A stretch of DNA of 64,000 nucleotides from Rhodoferax lithotrophicus (GCF_019973615.1 NZ_AP024238.1:1550001-1614000); one strand, 5' to 3'. Shown: positions 34,696 to 43,978, counted from the first letter of the stretch. Program-made: numbers and translations. Notes: generated by a model from the letters alone, not told the origin.

Positions 34696-36618
34696 ATGTC
34701 TCATTTGCCTCAACCTTCACGCCGTCAGGCACTCAAGTTTTTAGCCAGTGCACCCATTTTGCCACTCGGAGCCATGTCGGTCAGCTCACTGATGGCTGGC
34801 TGCGCCACATCGGGTGCAAGTACTGCGCCTGTGGGTGGGGCATCGGCCTCTGCAACGTTTACTTCCATGGCTGCACCTACGTTGGCCAACCCTGCTGCCA
34901 TGGCCGCAACCACGGTGGCTTCGAGTCTGAAGGTGGGCGGCACCACCCAAGCACTGGCACACCAGTCATTTTTCATCACCGGTGACCGCGTGCCCGATGG
35001 TCAGGGTGGTTCCGTGGTGGCTGGTGGTTACTTCGACATCGTGAATCGCCCGATCATGGACAAAACGGTCGCTGGCAAAGAGCGTCAATTTTTCTCGGAT
35101 TGCCCGGACGGCACGTCCTTGTTGCAGTTGCCCAAGACAACGGTCAAGGGTATCAAGGGCAAAGCGGTGTTTGCGGTGGTGCAGTTTGAGTACGTGACCC
35201 GTGATCAGGCAGGAAATGACCGTTATGGCACATTGCCATCCCCCATGGCGGTGCTGACACTGGATCAGGATCAGGCCACCGGTCAACTAAGGTTGGTGAA
35301 ATACCACAATGTAGACACTTCGGAAGTGAATGGCTTGTGGATCACCTGTGCGTCCAGCCTGTCCCCCTGGAACACACACCTGTCCAGCGAAGAATATGAG
35401 CCGGATGCCTTTGCCGTGGCCAATGACAAGCGTTTTAAGGCCTTCAGCAAGAGTCTGTTTGGTGATGAATCCGTGGCCAACCCGTACCATTATGGGCATC
35501 TGCCAGAAGTCACCGTCAATTCGGATGGCACAGCCACCATCGTCAAGCATTTCTGTATGGGCCGTATTTCCCGTGAACTGGTGCAAGTGATGCCTGACCA
35601 GCGTACTGCCTTGATGGGGGACGACTACACCAACGGCGGTCTGTTCATGTTTGTTGCTGACAAAGCGGCGCAGTTGTCCGCGGGTACCTTGTATGTGGCC
35701 AAGTGGACGCAAACATCAGGTGCAGGCCCAGGCAGTGCCACGCTGTCGTGGATCAAGTTGGGCCATGCCAGTAGCAAGGAAATCGAGGCCTTGGCCAATA
35801 CGCTGAAACCCACAGACATCATGGAAGTCAAAACCACAGACCCGATGGATGCCAGCTTTACCAAAATTCAATACTCCGGCAAAACCAACTGGGTCAAGCT
35901 CAAGTCGGGTATGGACAAAGCAGCAGCCTTTCTTGAAACCCACCGCTACGCCGCACTCAAGGGAGCCAGTATGGGCTTCACCAAGATGGAAGGCACCACG
36001 CTCAACATCAAGGACAAAGTGGCTTATTCGGCCATGAGCTACATCCAGGCCTCCATGGTGGATGGTTCTAGTGACATCAAGGTGCAAGGCCCCAAAGCCG
36101 GTGCTGTGTATGCATTGAACCTTAAAGGCGGACAAAACGACCTGTCAGGCACAGCGATTGCCAGTGACTGGGTGGCGGTGGACATGGCCGCCCCGGAAGC
36201 TCTGGTGGGTGAAGATTTGGTCACGCCGGATGCCTTGGGCAACACCGCACACGCCGACAAGATTGCCAACCCAGACAACATCAAGTTCTCAGAAAAACTG
36301 CGCACGCTGTTCATTGGCGAAGACAGCGGCATGCACGTCAACAACTTCTTGTGGGCTTACAACGTCGACACCAAGGAGCTTTCACGCATCCAGTCTTGCC
36401 CGGCGGGTGCTGAATCCACCGGTTTGGGGGTTGTGGATGACCTCAATGGCTGGACTTACATCACCAGCAACTTCCAGCACCCTGGTGATTGGGACAAAAA
36501 ACTGCACAACAAGGTGGAAGCCACGCTAGACCCGCTGGTACGGGCCAACTTCAAAGACCGTTTTGGTGCGGCCGTGGGTTACCTGAGCGCCGGTGGCAAG
36601 GCGATCAAACTGAGCTAA
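34696..36618 (+). CDS. phoX: PhoX-type alkaline phosphatase (DUF839), Tat-exported, possible lipoprotein
   Basis: The ATG at 34696 gives 640 residues. The frame is open to 34432, but that overlaps olsB. The N-terminus has a twin-arginine motif (SRRQALKFL) and a hydrophobic stretch ending in the lipobox-like LMAGC. DUF839 landmarks follow: SPWNTHLSSEEYEPDAFAVA, VTVNSDGTATIVKHFCMGR, MGDDYTNGGLFMFVADKA, EGTTLN, NPDNIKFSEKLRTLFIGEDS and GWTYITSNFQHPGDW. PhoX enzymes are calcium/iron-dependent phosphomonoesterases that release phosphate outside the cytoplasm. The Pho box upstream agrees. Confidence 0.93.
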   Translation: MSHLPQPSRRQALKFLASAPILPLGAMSVSSLMAGCATSGASTAPVGGASASATFTSMAAPTLANPAAMAATTVASSLKVGGTTQALAHQSFFITGDRVPDGQGGSVVAGGYFDIVNRPIMDKTVAGKERQFFSDCPDGTSLLQLPKTTVKGIKGKAVFAVVQFEYVTRDQAGNDRYGTLPSPMAVLTLDQDQATGQLRLVKYHNVDTSEVNGLWITCASSLSPWNTHLSSEEYEPDAFAVANDKRFKAFSKSLFGDESVANPYHYGHLPEVTVNSDGTATIVKHFCMGRISRELVQVMPDQRTALMGDDYTNGGLFMFVADKAAQLSAGTLYVAKWTQTSGAGPGSATLSWIKLGHASSKEIEALANTLKPTDIMEVKTTDPMDASFTKIQYSGKTNWVKLKSGMDKAAAFLETHRYAALKGASMGFTKMEGTTLNIKDKVAYSAMSYIQASMVDGSSDIKVQGPKAGAVYALNLKGGQNDLSGTAIASDWVAVDMAAPEALVGEDLVTPDALGNTAHADKIANPDNIKFSEKLRTLFIGEDSGMHVNNFLWAYNVDTKELSRIQSCPAGAESTGLGVVDDLNGWTYITSNFQHPGDWDKKLHNKVEATLDPLVRANFKDRFGAAVGYLSAGGKAIKLS

Positions 36619-36850
36619 CTTTCATGAATCCAGGCCGACGCCCCGGATGATGAAAGAAACTTGAGGGAGGAGGTGCTGAGGTAGAAGTCGAGAAAATTCT
36701 TTGGGGCTGGCACCCCGATAGCTAACTTGACTCACCCACACCGACTCGTACCCCGAATTGACTCCATCGGTTTTGCCGATGAGATCTCACGTTAAACAGG
36801 GCTGCCGGGCGCAAGGCCGGACAAGCAATTTCGGTGGGGTACCCCGGCAC

Positions 36851-36889
36851 CTCCAGTTTTGAAGTTTACCTTTCAACTGGAGGATATCG
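36851..36889 (+). promoter_or_regulatory. Stem-loop covering the transposase ribosome-binding site
   Basis: CTCCAGTT (36851-36858) pairs perfectly with AACTGGAG (36875-36882). The right arm overlaps the Shine-Dalgarno GGAGG, 6 nt before the ATG at 36890. Folding would hide the ribosome-binding site, a known way for insertion sequences to limit transposase made from read-through transcripts. Confidence 0.6.
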
Positions 36890-38119
36890 ATGGAACTTAC
36901 CCCCATCTACAAGCGCGTGATTGGCCTGGACGTGCACCAAGCCCAGATCAGCGGCTGCGCCATCGTGGAGCAAGCCGATGGCACTGTCAGCGTCGAGCGG
37001 CACGAGTTCGGCGGCTTCAAGCGCGACCGCAAAGCGCTGGCCGAATGGGCGCACTCGATCAGCCCGGATGTGGTTGTCATGGAGAGCACCGGCATTTACT
37101 GGAAAAGTCCATTTGCAGCCCTGGAGTCAGTGGGCATCATCGCTTGGGTGGTCAATGCCCGCCACGTCAAAGCGGTGCCGGGTCGCAAAACCGATGTGGC
37201 CGATGCGCAGTGGCTGGCCACACTGGCGCGCGCCGGGCTGCTGCGGGCCTCCTTCATTGCCAAAGCTGACCTGCGCAGCCTGCGCCATATTGCGCGACAC
37301 AGACAAAAGCTCGGCGGCATGCTCGCCAGCGAGAAGAACCGGTTACACAAACTGCTCACCGATGCGGGTATCCGCTTGGGTGTGGTGGTGTCTGACTTGC
37401 ACGGGCAGTCAGCACGCGCCATGGTGAAGGCCCTGATCGCAGGCAAAAGCGTGCCCGAGGTGCTGAGCTTGGCCAGTAATCGCTTGCGTGCCAGCCGCGA
37501 AGATATCTTTGAGGCGCTACAGGCTGAAGAACTCACACCAGCACATCGCTTTGTTCTCACCGAAATCATGGTGCATATCGAGGAGCTCGAAAACCGTATC
37601 GCCCGCTTTGATGCAGAGTTGCTGCGCTCTTTGCGGGATGCCGGTTATGGGGTACCTTTGCAACTGCTGCAAACCTTGCCGGGCATTGACCTGATGGGAG
37701 CGGCCATGCTGCTGGTGGAGATCGGTGTGGACATGAGCGTGTTTGGCAGTGCGCAGCGACTGGCATCCTGGGTGGGCATGTGTCCGGGCAACAACGAGTC
37801 CGCAGGCAAGCGCAAAAGTGGGCGCATCAGAAAAGGCAACGCCTGGGTGCGTCGGCTGCTGTGCGAGTTCGCGCAAGCTGCTGGGCGCAGTCGCTGCGCG
37901 CTCAAAGATAAGTTTCAGGCCCTCAACGTGCGCAAGGGGCACAAACGATCCATCGTGGCGCTGGGGCACAAGATGCTGCGCACGATCTATGCGATGCTGC
38001 GCAAAAAGACGCATTACGTGGATAAAACAGTGGACTACGAGGCCTTGATGGTGGCGCGCAATGCGCCGCGCTGGTTGCAGATGTTGGTCAAGCACGGCTA
38101 TGTGCCTGCGCACGCCTGA
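36890..38119 (+). CDS. IS110-family transposase
   Basis: 409 residues, uninterrupted. The N-terminal DEDD RuvC-like domain shows IGLDVHQAQISGCAI, VVMESTGIYWKSPF, VVNARHVKAVPGRKTDVADA and QWLATL. The C-terminal transposase_20 domain shows LLQTLPGIDLMGAAMLL, RLASWVGMCPGNNESAGK and GNAWVRRLLCEFA with the conserved Ser region. The enzyme family mobilises the element, and recent work on the family describes an element-encoded bridge RNA in the flanking non-coding DNA. The 270-bp upstream region is a place to look for one. Confidence 0.96.
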   Translation: MELTPIYKRVIGLDVHQAQISGCAIVEQADGTVSVERHEFGGFKRDRKALAEWAHSISPDVVVMESTGIYWKSPFAALESVGIIAWVVNARHVKAVPGRKTDVADAQWLATLARAGLLRASFIAKADLRSLRHIARHRQKLGGMLASEKNRLHKLLTDAGIRLGVVVSDLHGQSARAMVKALIAGKSVPEVLSLASNRLRASREDIFEALQAEELTPAHRFVLTEIMVHIEELENRIARFDAELLRSLRDAGYGVPLQLLQTLPGIDLMGAAMLLVEIGVDMSVFGSAQRLASWVGMCPGNNESAGKRKSGRIRKGNAWVRRLLCEFAQAAGRSRCALKDKFQALNVRKGHKRSIVALGHKMLRTIYAMLRKKTHYVDKTVDYEALMVARNAPRWLQMLVKHGYVPAHA

Positions 38120-38224
38120 TTTACTGACTTCTTGAGATTAACGTGTCTTGCGTATGGCTTGGTCGGGTCAGGGGTTTGCTCGTCTGACGGTTGGGTTCTT
38201 TCACGTTAATCTGATCGATCCGGG

Positions 38225-38986
38225 TTATTGACCCATCAACTCGGCCGGATGTTTCTGGCCGGGTTGTTCGTCCATGTAACCCATGCCGTTTTTGATCCCT
38301 TTGCGGCCCAAAATCTGCCAGTTGGTGCGCTGATCTACCAGACGGGCCAGGAATTCCAGTTCTTCGTCGGTGTGGTTGATGGCTTTGGCTGCTCGCAGCA
38401 AGCGCCCGCCTGTGGGCTCGGGTTCGGCCCAGAATGATTGGTGGTAGTCCGATTGGCTGATGGCATGATCCGCGCCAGCCTGCACATCCACCGTGCCGTA
38501 GCAATTACAAAAATAACTCCGATCATGTTGCTCAGGCATCACTTCGGTGTAGGTTCCTGTGCCGCGAATACCCACAGTGATGGTGGGTGTGACAATACGC
38601 CGCGCACCGCCTTTGCCCCATACGCTGACGACCGCGCCTGTGAGCAGGCGTAACACACTGACCAGGTTCAGGCTGGCACCACGTTCCACCACCATTTGGG
38701 TGTTTTGGCGTACTTTGAAAGAAGAGTTGCCCAGTACAAAAATCACACCCGAATGGGGGCCGGTGGTAATGGCATCCCCGGTTTGAATGGTGTGCTCGGG
38801 CAGCATGCGCTGACCATTGAGCAGTGCGTCACCCATCAATTCAACAATGTTGCTGCGGTTTTGCGCCTGTGCGGTGTTGTAGCCGCCCATGGCGACCCAC
38901 ACGCTGGCAGCTTGCAGGAAACTGCGGCGCTGTGTCCATAGCAGTTCTGATTCAGTGCGCCCAGCCAGGGTGTGGATGGTGTTCAC
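38225..38986 (-). CDS. FecR-domain exported protein
   Basis: 253 residues. The N-terminus has RRSFLQAASVWVAMGGYNTA with AQAQ, a likely signal peptide with a twin-arginine-like start. The FecR domain follows: GDAITTGPHSGVIFVLGNSS, FKVRQNTQMVVER, LLTGAVVSVWGKG and ITVGIRGTGTYTEV. No sigma factor or TonB receptor gene is adjacent, so this is not a classical FecIR system; lone FecR-domain proteins of this kind occur widely. It overlaps the BPSS1780-family gene by 4 bp and ends near the IS110 element. Confidence 0.85.
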   Translation of the reverse strand: MNTIHTLAGRTESELLWTQRRSFLQAASVWVAMGGYNTAQAQNRSNIVELMGDALLNGQRMLPEHTIQTGDAITTGPHSGVIFVLGNSSFKVRQNTQMVVERGASLNLVSVLRLLTGAVVSVWGKGGARRIVTPTITVGIRGTGTYTEVMPEQHDRSYFCNCYGTVDVQAGADHAISQSDYHQSFWAEPEPTGGRLLRAAKAINHTDEELEFLARLVDQRTNWQILGRKGIKNGMGYMDEQPGQKHPAELMGQ

Positions 38987-39774
38987 GGTAGGTCTAGCTC
39001 CTTCACTGGTAGATCGGCTTCAAAACTATCTCGAAAGGTGAAATATAGCGAGGTAAAAAACATCGAGGCCACCAGCATCAGGCCCGGAAACAACAGCGTA
39101 CCCGCCAAGCTGGCACTGCCCAGCAGGGATGACAGCGTCATGATCCCCAGCATCATCCCCACCATCACCAGCATCCACAACAGGGCAAATACCGTCAGTG
39201 CCCAAAAATTTCTAAAACACGCCACGATGCTGAAAAACATGGCTTTGACAGGTGACAGGTCATGCCAGTAAACCAGTGCTGGAGCATGCCAAAACAACAA
39301 AGACAGTGGCAGATGCAGGCCAATAAACGTCCACATCGCAGCCATGAAGGCGTTGGACTCCATCATGTCCCGGTCTGGTACGTGACCACCCAGATACATG
39401 TTGGCAAAGCCGCCACCATCGACCAGATAAGACACCCCCATGGCACACATGAAGCCTGTGGCATACATGGCCCCCAAGCTGAACATGGCGCGTAACTTGA
39501 CCGGGCCAGCACGCAAACCCGAGAGCAAAATCAGTGGCATGGGAAATTTCCCCTGAATCGCCTCCCGCGTGGCAGCCATCAGGCCCAAGGTGATGGCTGG
39601 CAGCACCATCATGGCGATGGGTAAACCGATCAGTGGCACCATGGTCGCCACGGACATGAGTGCCATGAACATAAAAAACAGCCCGGTCAGGGCCAGTGGC
39701 TGCTTGGCATAGGTTTGTATCCCCAGTTTGACCCAGGTGGCACCGGTGAATGCCCGAACTAGCTTGAGTTTCAT
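38983..39774 (-). CDS. BPSS1780-family membrane protein
   Basis: 263 residues with about six hydrophobic segments (GLFFMFMALMSVATMVPLIG, PIAMMVLPAITLGLMAATRE, VFALLWMLVMVGMMLGIMTL). This matches the Burkholderiales-specific family known as BPSS1780, of unknown function. It overlaps thrB (start side) and the fecR-like gene (end side) by 4 bp each, so translation of the three is coupled. Confidence 0.85.
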   Translation of the reverse strand: MKLKLVRAFTGATWVKLGIQTYAKQPLALTGLFFMFMALMSVATMVPLIGLPIAMMVLPAITLGLMAATREAIQGKFPMPLILLSGLRAGPVKLRAMFSLGAMYATGFMCAMGVSYLVDGGGFANMYLGGHVPDRDMMESNAFMAAMWTFIGLHLPLSLLFWHAPALVYWHDLSPVKAMFFSIVACFRNFWALTVFALLWMLVMVGMMLGIMTLSSLLGSASLAGTLLFPGLMLVASMFFTSLYFTFRDSFEADLPVKELDLP

Positions 39775-40766
39775 GCGCAGGCCGCCAGTGTGTCAAAGTC
39801 CAGCAGATGGCTGACCCGCTGCGTGAGTACCCGCTCAAAGTGGCTGGGGTCGTGCGCCTGCAGCATACTGGCCTCGCGTGGCAGATGAAAATCCCACAGG
39901 CGTGAGAGCCAAAACCGCAGGGCCCCAGCGCGCAGCATGGCGGGCAGCAGTGCCCGCTCGGCCGCCAGCAAAGGTCGTTCCTGGTTATAGGATGCTATAA
40001 ATGAGTGAGCGTTCTGCGCATTGTTTTTGCCAGTTTCAAGGTCAATACACCAATCATTCAGGCACACCGCCAAGTCAAAAATCCAGGTGTCTATTCCGGC
40101 AAAATAAAAGTCAAAAAAACCGCTCAGCACAGGGGCGTGGTTGACGGTATCAAATAAGACATTGTCACGAAACAAGTCGGCATGAATCGGACCACGCGGC
40201 AGGGCGGCATAGCTGGACAGTGCGGCAACATGGTTTTGGTAGGCCAGCTCCTGGGTGATCAAGGCTTTTTGAGCTTGGGTCAAATAGGGCAACACGACAG
40301 GTACCGTGTCGTTCCACCAGCTCAAGCCGCGCAGGTTGGGCTGCTGTGGCTCAAAACTGCGTCCGGCCAGGTGCATACGGGCCAGCATGGCCCCCACTTG
40401 GGCGCAATGCTCGGGAGTTGGTGCCAGTTCACTGGCTCCGCTCAACTTGTTGACCACGGCCGCTGGTTTGCTTTTGACATCAAAGACCAGTGCACCCTTG
40501 TCATTGGCGGTGGGCTCGGGTACGGCAATGCCATGTTGTGCCAGGTGTTTCATCAGTTGCAAATAAAACGGCAGCTGTTCAAAGCTCAGGCGCTCAAACA
40601 GCGTCAGGACATAGTCATGGGTTTGTCCTTCAAGCTCCGCACTGGCGAAATAGTTGGTGTTTTCAATGCCGCCGGCGCAACCCTTCAAGCTGGTGACATG
40701 TCCCAGTTTCAGTTGTTTAAAAAGAGCTTGGGCTTCTGAGAGAGAGACTTCTGTGTAAACCGCCAT
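39771..40766 (-). CDS. thrB: Homoserine kinase (APH-type, ThrB)
   Basis: 331 residues of the aminoglycoside-phosphotransferase-like homoserine kinase type: CAGGIENTNYFASAELEG, YVLTLFERLS, and the catalytic loop LPRGPIHADLFRDNVLFD with downstream SGFFDFYFAGIDTWIFDLAV. It phosphorylates homoserine for threonine synthesis. It is second in the operon DUF2782-thrB-BPSS1780-fecR, divergent from polA, an order I recognise from Burkholderiales. Confidence 0.94.
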   Translation of the reverse strand: MAVYTEVSLSEAQALFKQLKLGHVTSLKGCAGGIENTNYFASAELEGQTHDYVLTLFERLSFEQLPFYLQLMKHLAQHGIAVPEPTANDKGALVFDVKSKPAAVVNKLSGASELAPTPEHCAQVGAMLARMHLAGRSFEPQQPNLRGLSWWNDTVPVVLPYLTQAQKALITQELAYQNHVAALSSYAALPRGPIHADLFRDNVLFDTVNHAPVLSGFFDFYFAGIDTWIFDLAVCLNDWCIDLETGKNNAQNAHSFIASYNQERPLLAAERALLPAMLRAGALRFWLSRLWDFHLPREASMLQAHDPSHFERVLTQRVSHLLDFDTLAACA

Positions 40767-40769
40767 GAT

Positions 40770-41060
40770 TCAGAACCCCATGACCTTCCAGGTGCGTTCA
40801 CCCGTTTGGGGGGCGACCTGGTAGCTTGGCAACCCCCCTTTGGGTTGCACCGTAATGGTTTGGGTTTGGCCACCTACACGTTCCTCGTCAATACGGGCAC
40901 CAGAGTCTTCCACCTGAATGTGTTCAGTGCGCGAGACTACGCCAGTTGGGTGGGTGGCAGGCTGGGCAGCGCTGGAAGCGGCAGAGGCCGGAATGGGGTT
41001 TTGGCTCCAGGCCGTGTTAACTGCCAGAAGAAGAGGGAAGAGGAGAGTATTGAAGCGCAT
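40770..41060 (-). CDS. DUF2782-family exported protein
   Basis: 96 residues with a signal peptide (NTLLFPLLLAVNTAWSQ) and the family's conserved end (TITVQPKGGLPSYQVAPQTG then RTWKVMGF). A small periplasmic protein of unknown role, usually encoded just before thrB next to polA as here. The gap to thrB is 3 bp. Confidence 0.88.
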   Translation of the reverse strand: MRFNTLLFPLLLAVNTAWSQNPIPASAASSAAQPATHPTGVVSRTEHIQVEDSGARIDEERVGGQTQTITVQPKGGLPSYQVAPQTGERTWKVMGF

Positions 41061-41113
41061 CTTTTGATTGTAGATAAAGCCGCTTTCCCCGGCGAGGCAG
41101 GCAAAATGCCGCC

Positions 41114-43960
41114 ATGAACAATGCTCCTCTCCAAACCCTGTTGCTGGTCGATGGTTCCAGCTACCTGTACCGCGCCTTCCACGCCATGCCCGATCTGCGT
41201 GCTGTGCCGGGTGACCCGACCAGCCCGCCCACCGGGGCGATCCGCGGCATGATCAACATGCTGCAAAGCCTGCGCAAGGATGTGCCTGCCGCATTCGCTG
41301 TCTGTGTGTTTGATGCCAAAGGCCCTACTTTTCGTGATGAGTTGTACCCACAGTACAAAGCCCATCGCTCACCCATGCCAGACGACTTGCGCAGCCAGAT
41401 CGAACCGATCCACGAGGTGGTGCGCCTGATGGGCTGGAAGGTGCTGGATGTGCCCGGTGTCGAGGCCGATGACGTGATTGGGACGCTGGCAGCCACTGCG
41501 GCGGCGCAAGGTATGCAGGTGATTGTGAGCAGTGGTGACAAAGACCTGGCGCAGTTGGTCACCGAGCGCATCACCATCATCGACACCATGAATGGCCGTA
41601 AACGTGACGTGGAGGGTGTCACCACCGAGTTCGGTGTGCCACCCCATCTGATGCGGGATTACCAGGCACTGGTGGGCGACACCGTGGACAACGTGCCCGG
41701 TGTGCCCAAGGTGGGGCCCAAGACTGCGGCCAAGTGGCTCAACGAATTTGGTTCGCTGGATGCCATCGTGGCCAACGCCGCCAACATCAAAGGTGCGGTG
41801 GGTGAGAATTTGCGCAACACCCTGGAATGGTTGCCCACCGGGCGCAAGCTCGTCACCATCAAAACCGACTGCGACTTGAGCAACTGGTTGCCGGATCTGC
41901 CAGCTATGCAATCAATAGCTGTTGGCGCAATGCAGACGGGCGCTTTAGCCATTTTTTATGAAAAATATGGGTTCAAGGGACTGGCTCGGGCGTTGGGTGC
42001 GGCTGCCACAGAAGCCACTGGTTCAGAAAATGTAGCCGGATACGCGAAGCGCAGCGCAGATGGCTCTGACCCCATTTCTGTGCGGGCACTCAGCAAAGAG
42101 CGTGACCTGTTCGATGACCCGGAGCCCTCCACAACGGCTGCAGCTCCCCGTGTCAGCAGCGTCACTTACGACACCATCCTGACCTGGGACGCGTTCGATG
42201 CTTGGTTGGCCAAGCTGCAGGCCGCCGAGCTGGTTGCACTTGACACCGAAACCACCTCGCTGGATGAGATGCGGGCCCACATTGTTGGCATCAGCTTCAG
42301 CGTGACTCCCGGCGAGGCGGCCTACATCCCGCTGGCCCATAGTTACCCGGATGCACCGCCGCAGTTGCCCTTGGCCGAGGTGCTGGCCAAACTCCGACCC
42401 TGGCTGGAGGATGCCAGCCACCCCAAGCTCGGGCAGCATGTCAAATATGACCGCCATGTGTTTGCCAACCACGGCATTGAGGTGCAGGGCTACGCGCACG
42501 ACACCATGCTGCAAAGCTATGTGCTGGAAGTCACCAAGCCGCATGGGCTGGCCAGCCTGGCCGAGCGGCATCTGGGGCGCACCGGCATCAGTTTTGAAGA
42601 CCTGTGTGGCAAAGGGGCCAACCAGATCTGTTTTGACCAGGTGGACGTGGCCAAAGCCGCCGAATATTCGTGTGAAGACTCCGACATGACGCTGGATGTA
42701 CATCACACCCTGTGGCCGATGCTGGAGCGTGATGACAAGTTGCGTTTTATCTACGAGCTGGAAATCAAGAGCAGTGAGGCTTTGTACCGGGTGGAGCGCA
42801 ACGGTGTGTTGATTGATGCGCCGATTCTGGCGGCGCAAAGTCATGATCTCGGGACACGTATTCTGCAATTGGAAAAAGAGGCGCACGAGCTGGCGGGGCA
42901 GCCTTTCAACCTGAGCAGCCCCAAGCAGATTGGCGAAATTTTCTTTACCAAACTCGGCCTGCCGGTGGTCAAAAAAACCCCGACAGGCGCGCCCAGTACC
43001 GATGACGAGGTGCTGCAAAAACTGGCAGAAGACTACCCGCTGCCGGCCAAAATCCTGGAGCACCGCGGCCTGTCCAAACTCAAGGGCACCTACACCGACA
43101 AGCTGGCCCAGCTGGCTTTGCCCTCCACCGGCCGGGTGCACACCCATTACGCGCAAGCCGTGGCGGTAACCGGGCGTTTGAGCAGCAACGACCCGAACCT
43201 GCAAAACATTCCGGTGCGTACCCCCGAAGGCCGCCGTGTGCGCGAGGCCTTTGTGGCCCCGCCGGGCAGCGTGATTGCCAGTGCCGATTACAGCCAGATC
43301 GAGTTACGCATCATGGCGCACATCAGTGGGGATGCGGCGCTGCTGCTGGCGTTTCACGATGGCATGGACGTGCACCGCGCCACCGCTGCCGAAATTTTCA
43401 ACGTCGAGCGGGCCCAGGTCAGCAGTGAGCAGCGTCGTTATGCCAAGGTGATCAATTTTGGCCTGATCTACGGCATGAGTGCCTACGGTCTGGCCAAAGC
43501 CCTTGGCATTGACAACACCGCCGCCAAAAACTACATCGAACGCTACTTTGACCGCTACCCCGGCGTGAAGCTGTACATGGAAAATACCCGTGCGCTGGCC
43601 AAGGCGCAGGGTTATGTGGAAACTGTGTTTGGCAGAAGGCTTTACCTGCCCGAGATCAACTCGCCCAACGGCCCACGTCGCAGCGGGGCCGAGCGTGCCG
43701 CCATCAACGCCCCGATGCAGGGCACGGCAGCAGACCTGATCAAGCTCAGCATGGTCAAGGTGCAGCAAGTGATTGACGCGCAAAAGCTGGCCACCAAAAT
43801 GATCATGCAGGTGCATGACGAACTGGTGTTTGAGGTGCCTGAGGCTGAAATAGACTGGGTACGCCATGAAGTGCCCAAATTGATGGCCGGTGTGGCACAC
43901 CTGAAAGTGCCTTTGCTGGCCGAGGTGGGTGTGGGGCCCAATTGGGACAAAGCACATTGA
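41114..43960 (+). CDS. polA: DNA polymerase I
   Basis: 948 residues. The 5'-3' exonuclease (residues 1-~300: LLLVDGSSYLYRAFHAMPDL, VEADDVIGTLA, GDTVDNVPGVPKVGPKTAAK), the 3'-5' proofreading domain (DTETTSLDEM, KYDRHV, YSCEDSDMTL) and the polymerase domain (DYSQIELRIMAHISGDAALL, VINFGLIYGMSAYGLA, VHDELVFE) are all intact. Acts in Okazaki-fragment maturation and repair. The linker after the nuclease (AMQSIAVGAMQTGALAIFYE) is encoded by a copy of the ~60-bp repeat, evidently tolerated there. Confidence 0.98.
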   Translation: MNNAPLQTLLLVDGSSYLYRAFHAMPDLRAVPGDPTSPPTGAIRGMINMLQSLRKDVPAAFAVCVFDAKGPTFRDELYPQYKAHRSPMPDDLRSQIEPIHEVVRLMGWKVLDVPGVEADDVIGTLAATAAAQGMQVIVSSGDKDLAQLVTERITIIDTMNGRKRDVEGVTTEFGVPPHLMRDYQALVGDTVDNVPGVPKVGPKTAAKWLNEFGSLDAIVANAANIKGAVGENLRNTLEWLPTGRKLVTIKTDCDLSNWLPDLPAMQSIAVGAMQTGALAIFYEKYGFKGLARALGAAATEATGSENVAGYAKRSADGSDPISVRALSKERDLFDDPEPSTTAAAPRVSSVTYDTILTWDAFDAWLAKLQAAELVALDTETTSLDEMRAHIVGISFSVTPGEAAYIPLAHSYPDAPPQLPLAEVLAKLRPWLEDASHPKLGQHVKYDRHVFANHGIEVQGYAHDTMLQSYVLEVTKPHGLASLAERHLGRTGISFEDLCGKGANQICFDQVDVAKAAEYSCEDSDMTLDVHHTLWPMLERDDKLRFIYELEIKSSEALYRVERNGVLIDAPILAAQSHDLGTRILQLEKEAHELAGQPFNLSSPKQIGEIFFTKLGLPVVKKTPTGAPSTDDEVLQKLAEDYPLPAKILEHRGLSKLKGTYTDKLAQLALPSTGRVHTHYAQAVAVTGRLSSNDPNLQNIPVRTPEGRRVREAFVAPPGSVIASADYSQIELRIMAHISGDAALLLAFHDGMDVHRATAAEIFNVERAQVSSEQRRYAKVINFGLIYGMSAYGLAKALGIDNTAAKNYIERYFDRYPGVKLYMENTRALAKAQGYVETVFGRRLYLPEINSPNGPRRSGAERAAINAPMQGTAADLIKLSMVKVQQVIDAQKLATKMIMQVHDELVFEVPEAEIDWVRHEVPKLMAGVAHLKVPLLAEVGVGPNWDKAH
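41913..41965. repeat. ~60-bp repeat, copy R8, inside polA
   Basis: AATCAATAGCTGTTGGCGCA, ATGCAGACGGGCGCTTTAGC, CATTTTTTATG: the inverted form of the repeat, read in frame by polA in a variable linker. It is diverged, but the block order is kept. Confidence 0.65.
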
Positions 43961-43978
43961 AATAAAGGGATTGGAATC

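Larger units (their letters stand above)
36640..38220 (+). mobile_element. IS110-family insertion sequence (ends approximate)
   Basis: One intact transposase gene with ~270 bp of upstream and ~100 bp of downstream non-coding DNA, inserted between phoX and the fecR-like gene. IS110 elements lack classical terminal inverted repeats, so I cannot fix the ends. The downstream part holds an 11-bp inverted pair AGATTAACGTG (38135-38145) and CACGTTAATCT (38202-38212), and CACGTTAA recurs upstream near 36788. These may mark the boundaries or the insertion target. Confidence 0.75.

Noticed and set aside
38225..38986. FecIR iron-signalling system
   Set aside because: No sigma-70-family FecI or TonB-dependent receptor is adjacent; only the FecR domain is supported.
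39987..40035. Possible ~60-bp repeat copy inside thrB
   Set aside because: Only short words (TATAGCATCC, GCTCACTCATT) resemble the repeat and the block order is not kept.
42023..43204. 393-aa minus-strand frame
   Set aside because: Antisense to polA polymerase/proofreading domains.
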